Part shown: positions 6,700 to 12,047 of the stretch, piece by piece
Layout of the letters: every line of letters starts with the position of its first letter
Numbering within the stretch: the stretch's first letter is position 1
NCBI GenBank assembly: GCA_030753015.1
Contig: JASMDC010000064.1
Coordinates: forward strand, 1-12,047
Reading direction: 5' to 3'
Length of the DNA stretch: 12,047 nucleotides
Source: Candidatus Undinarchaeales archaeon
Lineage (GTDB): Archaea; SpSt-1190; JASMDC01
Position numbers and translations under genes: made by a program
The notes under the pieces: model-generated
Told to the model about the DNA's origin: nothing
The model's input: only the letters and a program-made list of their open reading frames with translations
Database searches by the model: none

Positions 6700-7896
6700 A
6701 TGATCCCCTCCTCCAAGCCCCTGCGTGTGCTTTCGGTGGAGCTGGGGAACACAACGACCAAGTGCATCCTCGTCGAGACCGACCTTGACGACGGCACTTC
6801 CCGCATAGCGGCCCGACACGTGGACCGGACCCGGTCCATTGCGGCCAAGGACGGCTTCGCCCGGACCGTGTGGGGGTACGCTATCACCGAAGCGGGCGTC
6901 AAGGACATCGTACGCCGCTCGATCAACACAACGCTCCTACAGTCCCGACTCTCGGCCCGTGACCTGGACTTCGTGGTGCGGTCCACGGGAGTGACCGCTG
7001 GGTTCTCATCGCCCGAGGATGTGGGCACCCTCATCAAGGCCCTTGCCGACGCATGCCTGGCCGCAGGTGTCGAACCGCGCCAGATGATCGCGCCGCTCGC
7101 TGCTGACAACCTAGCACCCAGGCTCCGCGCCCATTCAATCATCGACCGTTCGACGTTCACCGGATCGGTGGCAGGCACGCTCCCACCGGGTGAGCCCGTG
7201 GCCGCCAACGAGATGGAGGGAGAGCTGGTGACCGCGGGGCTCAAGGACCATGCCCGGGCGAGCGGATGTCCATTCCGCAATCCCTACCTTGCCCTGGACT
7301 TCGGCACCACTCTCGCTGGTCGCCTCATCGACGACGAGCGCAGGACCGTGGCCACCTTCGCAGGCCTTGCCGGTGGCATCCTGGACGCTGTGGCACAGGG
7401 GTGCGGATTCACATCGGCGATGGATGTCCCGGTACGGCCGGGACGGACGGACCGGCACTCGGAAGGGATCATGGAGCTGGTGGAGATAGGCCCCGTGCGC
7501 ACGGGTGACCGCGTGGGGACCGTCCCCGTCGATCCTGTGGCCGCCTCGCGCGCAGGGGTAACGGTCATCGGATGCAGCGCCGACCTGGACGCGATCACGT
7601 CCGCATCCCGTGACGTGGCTCCCGGCCATCTCTCATGCGTGCTCGACGGACTGGCGGTGGGATTGTTCGACCGGTTGCTCGCTTCTGTGGAGGAGGCGGG
7701 GCTGGACGTGCCCGACAGTGTCGGCATCACGGGCCGTGGCGCGACCACTGGCGCCAAACCTGAACTCTTACGCGAGCGCGTCCCGGCCATCACCATCGTG
7801 GACGACGGCCTGGCACGTGGAGCGGCAGTGATGGCGATGTGCATGCTCCGATTATGTCGACCCCATGGACGGATGGGCGGCTGCCCACTGGCATGA
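6700..7896 (+). CDS. Methanogenesis marker protein 14-like, ASKHA-fold ATPase-like protein
   Basis: The 398-residue protein has two nucleotide-binding halves of the actin/sugar-kinase/Hsp70 type. V-E-L-G-N-T-T-T-K (13-21) is a phosphate-1 loop and A-L-D-F-G-T-T-L-A-G (198-207) is a second Gly-Thr-Thr loop. G-I-T-G-R-G-A (342-348) and V-D-D-G-L-A-R-G-A-A (367-376) match the adenosine side. Overall it resembles putative methanogenesis marker protein 14, whose function is not established. Other ASKHA proteins (RACo/RamA-type) use ATP to drive reductive activation of oxidised corrinoids, so a maintenance role for the MtrA cobalt is a reasonable inference. No N-terminal 2Fe-2S or clustered Cys motif is visible, unlike those activators. 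The ATG at 6700 is 4 bases after the mtrH stop; an upstream in-frame ATG lies inside mtrH and is rejected. The last 12 residues look unstructured. Confidence 0.8.
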   Translation: MIPSSKPLRVLSVELGNTTTKCILVETDLDDGTSRIAARHVDRTRSIAAKDGFARTVWGYAITEAGVKDIVRRSINTTLLQSRLSARDLDFVVRSTGVTAGFSSPEDVGTLIKALADACLAAGVEPRQMIAPLAADNLAPRLRAHSIIDRSTFTGSVAGTLPPGEPVAANEMEGELVTAGLKDHARASGCPFRNPYLALDFGTTLAGRLIDDERRTVATFAGLAGGILDAVAQGCGFTSAMDVPVRPGRTDRHSEGIMELVEIGPVRTGDRVGTVPVDPVAASRAGVTVIGCSADLDAITSASRDVAPGHLSCVLDGLAVGLFDRLLASVEEAGLDVPDSVGITGRGATTGAKPELLRERVPAITIVDDGLARGAAVMAMCMLRLCRPHGRMGGCPLA

Positions 7897-7899
7897 TAC

Positions 7900-8661
7900 T
7901 TACTCCTCGGGAGGTGAGCCGGGCGTGGACATTCCCGTCCCTTCTCCACTCGGATGAGGATCCTGCGGGTTCATATGGTATAGGACGGCGCCGTACGGAT
8001 CATGAGGGTTCCGGTCTATCTTTTCGAAATGGTGTAGCACGGCGCCGTACGGATCATGCCCCTTCCTGCTCTCTCCCTCGAATGGTACTCCAGAGATAAG
8101 CCCTCTCAGATCCAGGTATTCCTTCCGGGAGATCTCTCCCTTGGCAAGTCGTGTGGTCAGGATCTCAAGGGGATCCTCCCTCGAAACTGTGTTCAGATTG
8201 GTATAGTAACGTTGGAACCCGATGTGACCAAGCTTGAGTATCAATCCCCAGACCAGGATCAACAGCAACGCTATACCCAGAATCATGATGAGAGTAGAGA
8301 TGGTGGTAACGATGGTCTTCCATTGTTCAACACTCAATGGGCCGAGCTGTTGAGCGTCTATCATCGCCCTTCCTTGCTCTGAGCAGTAGAACCATTCCCC
8401 CATATTGTAATGGGTCTCCCGTAGCTTCTTGCTCCCCTCGCCACCCAAGAGCTCCGCTGACGTATTGTGTTCCTCATCGGGGTAGATCATCTCATGATAG
8501 TAGTGACCGATGCTTTCCAGCTCTTCCCTGGTGAGCTCCTCGCAGATGCGTCCTTCCTCGATGAGGCGCTCTGCCTCGGCGAACTCTTCAGAGTCGGCCA
8601 TGGCCATGGTGGAGATGGCGATTATGATGAGTAGGGAAATGAGTCTTGTTTCAGGATTCAT
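7900..8661 (-). CDS. Membrane protein with SHOCT domain and DPYGAV repeats
   Basis: The 253-residue product has a signal peptide (1-22) and an acidic ectodomain (23-115) with two cysteines, C40 and C93, in an I-C-E-E-L-T and W-F-Y-C setting. A membrane helix (about 118-144) follows, and then a SHOCT domain (162-190: D-P-L-E-I-L...G-E-I-S-x-x-E-Y-L). After SHOCT come two copies of a decapeptide, DPYGAVLHHF (203-212) and DPYGAVLYHM (221-230), each preceded by His, then a Pro-rich tail. SHOCT domains are small helical modules often found on envelope proteins and thought to mediate oligomerisation. The specific function is unknown. The ATG at 8661 begins the signal peptide and has GGAG about 11 bases upstream; an in-frame ATG at 8730 only adds unconserved residues. 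By eye, its DNA is less GC-rich than that of the neighbours. It ends 3 bases from the convergent mmp14-like gene. Confidence 0.8.
   Translation of the reverse strand: MNPETRLISLLIIIAISTMAMADSEEFAEAERLIEEGRICEELTREELESIGHYYHEMIYPDEEHNTSAELLGGEGSKKLRETHYNMGEWFYCSEQGRAMIDAQQLGPLSVEQWKTIVTTISTLIMILGIALLLILVWGLILKLGHIGFQRYYTNLNTVSREDPLEILTTRLAKGEISRKEYLDLRGLISGVPFEGESRKGHDPYGAVLHHFEKIDRNPHDPYGAVLYHMNPQDPHPSGEGTGMSTPGSPPEE
7975..8004. repeat. Direct repeat copy 1 (30 bases, 54-base period)
   Basis: It matches 8029-8058 at 28 of 30 positions and includes the shared core CGGCGCCGTACGGATCATG. On the minus strand it encodes the second DPYGAVL-type decapeptide of the SHOCT protein. The offset of 54 bases is 18 codons, so the duplication keeps the frame. 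Confidence 0.85.
8029..8058. repeat. Direct repeat copy 2 (30 bases, 54-base period)
   Basis: This is the partner of 7975-8004, differing at two positions. On the minus strand it encodes the first DPYGAVL-type decapeptide. The near-identity at DNA level, including silent positions, points to a recent in-frame duplication. Confidence 0.85.
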
Positions 8662-8991
8662 CTGTAAACAGCTCCGGGTGTGGTTGTGGGCTTGAAGGGA
8701 CGTTGCGTCCCTCGATGACCGGGATATCAAAAGGAAATAACAATGGTTATACGCCAGACATTATATGGTTTTTCTTTGGGGGCGACAATCCCCACGACGA
8801 TGATGCGATATACTCGACAGAGCAGAACCGCATCGAAGCGTCCCAGAAGCGTTGGTGCGTGAGGACGGATCGTCCGGGCCATGATGGACCTGGAGTGTTA
8901 TATCATCTGCCGCCAGCATAGCGTTACGGTGTGCATCCTCTCCTAATGCCTATGCCGTGGTCAATACCAGTGATCTTGCACGACGACTAGA
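8662..8991. other. 330-base stretch without a supported gene
   Basis: This gap lies upstream of the SHOCT gene and downstream of the DHH gene. It holds a perfect 6-bp hairpin, GGGACG-TTG-CGTCCC, at 8697-8711, and a possible promoter for the SHOCT gene, minus-strand AACCATATAATG near 8768-8779. That box would place transcription start near 8745 and put the hairpin in the leader. Both calls are weak. No tRNA, snoRNA box pair or convincing coding frame was seen. Confidence 0.45.
8768..8785 (-). promoter_or_regulatory. Possible BRE/TATA box for the SHOCT membrane protein
   Basis: The minus strand reads GAAAAACCATATAATG, an A-rich BRE-like stretch followed by a TATA-like core. It would give a leader of about 85 bases. 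This is a pattern match only. Confidence 0.3.
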
Positions 8992-11313
8992 CTAGGCCTC
9001 GACGGGTGGTGCGTCACCGGGCGCTTCCAGCGCTTCGAGCTGGTAGGAGGCGAAGAGCGGACCGTTGTAGGCGTCCTTCACGGCCGACCGGTAGGAGTCG
9101 CGGACCTCCCGCATCATGACCGCTACGTCCTGAGTGAGCTGCTTATCATCGGTCTGTAGCTCGTCGAGGTTGACGCGACAGTAGCCCTCGGAGAGCTGGG
9201 CGTCCAGTGTGTACTTGTTCTGGCCTGGGGACACGAGTTTCGTCGACGTGCCGTCCCGCTCTACCTTGTAGCCCTTTGTCTCGAGAGCGTTGTAGACGCC
9301 CTGCTCGATGGTCGCCTCCAAACCGGCCCTACCGTCCTCGCCGATCTTCTCAGCCCAGCCGGTGTAGTCGGCCTTGGCGTCGAACTGACCCTTGGCGCTC
9401 ACGATGACGGGATCACGGAACGTGTTGTAGGCGGTGAAGTGGGAGTCCACGTGCTCATCGTCCCTGGTGGCAAGGAGCTGGTACATGCCCTTCTTGGCCC
9501 CCAGCTGCGTGCCGTTGGATGTTTCGAGAGCGTATGCGACGTTGCCCTTGGTCAGGGTCTGGCTCCAGGCACCGGACGTCTGGAAGAAGCTGGGCATCCT
9601 CGGATCGAACTCCGTGTCCTTGAGGAGCGCCTCCTCGTGCTCGGGGAGGAGCTTGTAGCCGTTGAGGATGTAGTCCTCCAGCTGTTCGCCGATGGTCTTG
9701 TTCAGCACGGTCAGGAAGTCCTTCCAACCCGCCCGAGGTATGCTGGCGCCCGCAGCGACGGCGTGGCCGCCACCGATGCCGCCCACGGACTCGGCAGCCG
9801 TGTTCATGGCCTCGCCGATGTCCAGGCCGGCGCCGGTGAGGTAGTTGAACGAGCGTCCGGAGAACTTGAAGAACGACTCCTCGTCGGTGTCGCCCTTGAC
9901 ATAGGTATAGGCGATGATGGGGAGCTTGCGGAAAGCTTCCTCCTTGAAGTTCGCGGTCCCCAGGGCCATGGAGGCCATGACGCCCATGGTGGACTGATCA
10001 GCGTCCTTGTAGTAGAAGGTCGAGGAGATGTAGTGGTTCTCGCCATCCTTGAGCTCGATCTCGTCCTTGTGGAAGGCGTCGAACTTGATCTTGCCGAAGG
10101 TCTTCACCAGCCCGTCCCGAAGGAGCAACCGGTAGCGGTGCCATACCTCGTCGGCCTTCTCCAGGACCTCACCGCGCTCGCCCAGGAGCACCTTCTTGGC
10201 CAGCTCGCGGTTGGCCTCCTTCTCCTCGGGCGTGGCGCCGAACTTGGTGCAGGCGGTGAGCATGGAGCCGAACTCGCTCAGGGTACCGATCTCGGTATCC
10301 CCGAACTCGCCGAGCACATACGAGCGCTCGAAGAGCTGTGACTGCTGGTACTTCTGGAATGCCTCCGAAGCACCGGACTGTTCGATGAGCTCAGAGATAG
10401 AGCCGAGCACCAGATCACGCTCGCCCTTGCTCATACGCGCGGGTGTGTAGGTGGTATGGAGCCCAAGCTCCTTGGCGAACTCACGGGCACCCTTGTCGTC
10501 TCCGCTGATGCCCTCGAGGACGGGTCGGTCGCTGCCTGCCAGGGATGTGACGATGTTACGGCGGTGGTAGCCGTAGAAAGGCCAGGAGATGGGCGTCACG
10601 AGTTGCTCATCGGTGGCCTTCTTGAACACAGTGGCGTTCACCTCGCCGTTGGGGCTGGTGCCGTCCACACGGGCACCGATCATGGCCGCAGATCCCAGTA
10701 CGTTCATCACCGGCTCGTTCGGGTTGTGGAACTCGATGTTGCGGCCCTCGAGGTCCTTCTTGTACGCATTCTGCTTGCGGGCGGGGAGCGCGTCGTACAC
10801 CGACTCAGCAAGGGAGTAGGCGATGGTCGCTCCGCTGCAGGACTCGCCGCCGTCCATACCGAAGTTCGCGGGGTTCAGCTCCTTGAAGGTGCTGTCGGGC
10901 CCCATGGGCGGGTGATGGTCGAAGATGTACACGTCCGCGCCGCATTTGTCGATCTCAGCTTCGTCCAGGAGCCGCTTGTATCCTGAACCGATGTCTGTGA
11001 AGATTATCAAGTCGGGATTGTAATCGTCGATGGTCTCGCTCAGCTGGGATATCTCGGTATTGCTGAGCTGCGGGACGCCCAGCGTCTCCACCTCGAGGCC
11101 CAGCATGGTACCTATCTCTTCTGCGATGACACCGGATGTCCGGCCGTCCACGTCCGACGAGTGGTGCACGACGAGCAGGCGCTCCGAGGTCCGGGCCTGG
11201 GATACGATGTCCCTCCCCAGCTCCTCGGCCTCCGCAAGGAAGGCCTGCGCTTTCTCGTTTTGGGTGTAATCACGTAATTTATGGCGATCCACCCCATCGG
11301 CACCTAGGACCAT
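8992..11313 (-). CDS. Large DHH/DHHA1-family phosphoesterase (RecJ-like)
   Basis: The 773-residue protein carries the DHH phosphoesterase signature. Motif I is H-H-S-S-D-V-D-G (50-57), motif II is F-T-D-I-G-S-G (105-111) and motif III is D-H-H-P-P-M-G (132-138), giving the metal ligands D54, D56, D107, D132, H133 and H134. A DHHA1 substrate-binding signature, G-I-G-G-G-H-A-V-A-A-G, lies near residues 512-522. Family members are Mn-dependent nucleases (RecJ, archaeal GAN) or oligonucleotide phosphatases acting in the cytoplasm. A single-strand DNA or RNA exonuclease is likely, but the substrate cannot be fixed. The protein is much longer than typical archaeal RecJ-like proteins of about 450-500 residues. 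It has a long insert between the DHH and DHHA1 parts and about 240 residues after the GGGH motif that I cannot assign. The ATG at 11313 lies 29 bases after a TATA box. Confidence 0.88.
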   Translation of the reverse strand: MVLGADGVDRHKLRDYTQNEKAQAFLAEAEELGRDIVSQARTSERLLVVHHSSDVDGRTSGVIAEEIGTMLGLEVETLGVPQLSNTEISQLSETIDDYNPDLIIFTDIGSGYKRLLDEAEIDKCGADVYIFDHHPPMGPDSTFKELNPANFGMDGGESCSGATIAYSLAESVYDALPARKQNAYKKDLEGRNIEFHNPNEPVMNVLGSAAMIGARVDGTSPNGEVNATVFKKATDEQLVTPISWPFYGYHRRNIVTSLAGSDRPVLEGISGDDKGAREFAKELGLHTTYTPARMSKGERDLVLGSISELIEQSGASEAFQKYQQSQLFERSYVLGEFGDTEIGTLSEFGSMLTACTKFGATPEEKEANRELAKKVLLGERGEVLEKADEVWHRYRLLLRDGLVKTFGKIKFDAFHKDEIELKDGENHYISSTFYYKDADQSTMGVMASMALGTANFKEEAFRKLPIIAYTYVKGDTDEESFFKFSGRSFNYLTGAGLDIGEAMNTAAESVGGIGGGHAVAAGASIPRAGWKDFLTVLNKTIGEQLEDYILNGYKLLPEHEEALLKDTEFDPRMPSFFQTSGAWSQTLTKGNVAYALETSNGTQLGAKKGMYQLLATRDDEHVDSHFTAYNTFRDPVIVSAKGQFDAKADYTGWAEKIGEDGRAGLEATIEQGVYNALETKGYKVERDGTSTKLVSPGQNKYTLDAQLSEGYCRVNLDELQTDDKQLTQDVAVMMREVRDSYRSAVKDAYNGPLFASYQLEALEAPGDAPPVEA

Positions 11314-11336
11314 GAGAGGTCCGGGCGAGGTCGCCG

Positions 11337-11354
11337 GATTATAAACCTTTCTAT
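11337..11354 (-). promoter_or_regulatory. BRE/TATA box giving a leaderless mRNA for the DHH gene
   Basis: The minus strand reads AGAAAGGTTTATAATCC, a clear purine-rich BRE followed by a TATA box centred near 11342. Transcription about 26-28 bases downstream would begin within a few bases of the ATG at 11313, implying little or no leader. This also fixes the choice of start. Confidence 0.7.
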
Positions 11355-11565
11355 GGGGGTGTCACTCTCCAGTGGGGTAGCAGGTCATCACGGGGTCCGG
11401 GACGGCGCTGCCCAAGCTCGCTTACGCCGCTCTCAAGCATCGCCCACCGACACAGTGGTCGACGCCCGTCGACACCTCGGACCGTGTGTACAGCGATGTC
11501 CGGTCGTTGGAGCTGATGGTCCAGACGGTGCCCTGGTCCTGCACGACATCATCCGGCTGCCCTTT
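11355..11565. other. Gap between the DHH promoter and the regulator gene; nothing supported
   Basis: The gap is GC-rich. Open frames on the plus strand (one from 11353, another from 11381 to 11665) either lack a usable start or run antisense through the winged-helix gene, and none shows a recognisable motif. No T-rich terminator follows the regulator stop, and no tRNA was recognised. Confidence 0.4.
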
Positions 11566-11871
11566 TTACGGACACAGCGTGCTTGCCGCCTCCTCTACGG
11601 TGAGGTCGTGGCGCCAGACGGCCGCGAGCAGTTCTTCGATGCTAGGGTCCGTGGTCTTCGACTGATGCGCCCCTTTGCGCTTTCGGGGCGTCAGTTCCTG
11701 TGTGTTCCTCTTCTTCGGGTCGATGCTGCGGTAGACGGCCGACCTGCGTGAGCCCTGCCGGTGGAGCCTTCCCTGCTCGACCAGCGTGGTGAGGTGGTGG
11801 TGGACGTTGTCGTGGCCGAGGATGTCTGCAAGCTGGCCTGCGGTGAGCCCTTTGTCGCTAGCGTCGACCAA
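11566..11871 (-). CDS. Winged helix-turn-helix transcriptional regulator (N-terminus uncertain)
   Basis: The product contains a compact wHTH: L-T-A-G-Q-L-A-D-I-L (helix 2), then N-V-H-H-H-L-T-T-L-V-E-Q-G-R-L (recognition helix), then a wing with R-R-S-A-V-Y-R-S. A basic linker (P-K-K-R-N...P-R-K-R-K) and a short helical C-terminal tail follow. It is probably an ArsR/MarR-like DNA-binding repressor or activator; the ligand and targets are unknown. The first usual start codon is TTG at 11871 (101 residues), but that removes helix 1 of the wHTH. The same frame stays open upstream to a stop at 12022-12024 and encodes plausible sequence there (F-S-R-W-R-D-L-F-T-T-I-T-A-L just before the TTG). The real protein is therefore probably longer, up to about 150 residues, with a non-standard start such as ATT at 12015, or the sequence has an indel. 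Confidence 0.65.
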   Translation of the reverse strand: MVDASDKGLTAGQLADILGHDNVHHHLTTLVEQGRLHRQGSRRSAVYRSIDPKKRNTQELTPRKRKGAHQSKTTDPSIEELLAAVWRHDLTVEEAASTLCP

Positions 11872-12047
11872 GGCGGTGATGGTGGTGAAGAGGTCGCGCC
11901 ACCGGGAGAAGTTTGCACCGTTATGCTCCCAGAGACCGTTGTCGTCGAATTTGGATACATCAGGATGGGCGAGTTCGAGACGTTCAAGGAAGTCTGTAGA
12001 AGGGTGCTCAAGAATGTTGAATCACACATAATTATTTCACATCTCAA

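Noticed and set aside
5703-7280. A 525-residue minus-strand frame opposite mtrA, mtrH and the marker-14-like gene
   Set aside because: It is a shadow of high-GC coding on the plus strand; the plus-strand products match known families across their length.
8765-8800. GGGG...CCCC pairing next to a T-rich run, resembling a terminator
   Set aside because: The stem is only 4 bp, the T-run comes before rather than after it on the plus strand, and no plus-strand gene ends there.
8727-8882. A 51-residue minus-strand frame starting MARTIRPHAP, with a hydrophobic middle
   Set aside because: It has no recognisable motif, the nearest TATA-like sequence is at the wrong distance, and no ribosome site is visible. 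It could be a small membrane protein but is not supported.
9439-10341. A 300-residue plus-strand frame opposite the DHH gene
   Set aside because: It is low-complexity Val/Leu/Gly/Glu sequence produced by reading the codons of the DHH gene backwards; the minus-strand product has full catalytic motifs.
11381-11665. A 94-codon plus-strand open frame with protein-like stretches (TALPKLAYAALKH)
   Set aside because: It has no usual start codon near its 5' end and runs antisense through the winged-helix gene, whose domain is clear.
11353-11751. A 132-residue plus-strand frame across the gap and the regulator gene
   Set aside because: It is Arg-rich with no motif, and is antisense to the wHTH gene over nearly half its length; typical of GC-rich shadow frames.
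12022-12041. Two TCACA copies 15 bases apart near the right edge, possibly an operator for the winged-helix regulator
   Set aside because: Five-base repeats in AT-rich DNA are expected by chance, and the promoter of this gene is itself uncertain.

Overview
The window comes from an archaeon, most likely a euryarchaeote in or near the Thermoplasmatota, with a GC-rich genome (about 60% by eye). The evidence is MtrA and MtrH homologues, a methanogenesis-marker-14-like protein, a PGF-CTERM-like surface-protein tail, and archaeal BRE/TATA boxes placed 25-30 bases before several start codons, which implies leaderless mRNAs. No rRNA, tRNA, CRISPR array, transposase or IS end was recognised. The lineage call is inference; no marker gene settles it.

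Layout. Bases 1-864 (+) hold the C-terminal end of a secreted Cys-rich surface protein. Converging on it, with a 25-base overlap, is a minus-strand pair: a nitroreductase (2962-3528) followed by a YyaL/DUF255 thioredoxin-fold protein (840-2954). Next on the minus strand are a Cys-repeat membrane protein (3660-4250) and a circularly permuted YlqF/RbgA-type GTPase (4302-5090). A 37-base AT-rich gap separates the GTPase from the divergent plus-strand operon mtrA-mtrH-mmp14 (5128-7896). That operon converges, with a 3-base gap, on a SHOCT-domain membrane protein (7900-8661, minus). A 330-base gene-free stretch follows, then a large DHH/DHHA1 phosphoesterase (8992-11313, minus), a 252-base gap, and a winged-helix regulator (11566-11871 or longer, minus) at the right edge.

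How the genes work together. The clearest functional unit is the three-gene operon. MtrH transfers a methyl group from methyl-tetrahydropterin to a corrinoid, MtrA carries the corrinoid, and the marker-14 protein is an ASKHA-fold ATPase-like protein that may activate or maintain it. The genes for the membrane Mtr subunits (mtrE, D, C, B, F and G) are absent here, and MtrA has no C-terminal membrane helix. The set therefore looks like a soluble methyl-transfer module detached from the Na+-pumping methanogenic complex. This is the most interesting content of the window. The other genes look like housekeeping (GTPase, DHH enzyme), redox (nitroreductase, DUF255) or envelope functions with no visible link to the operon.
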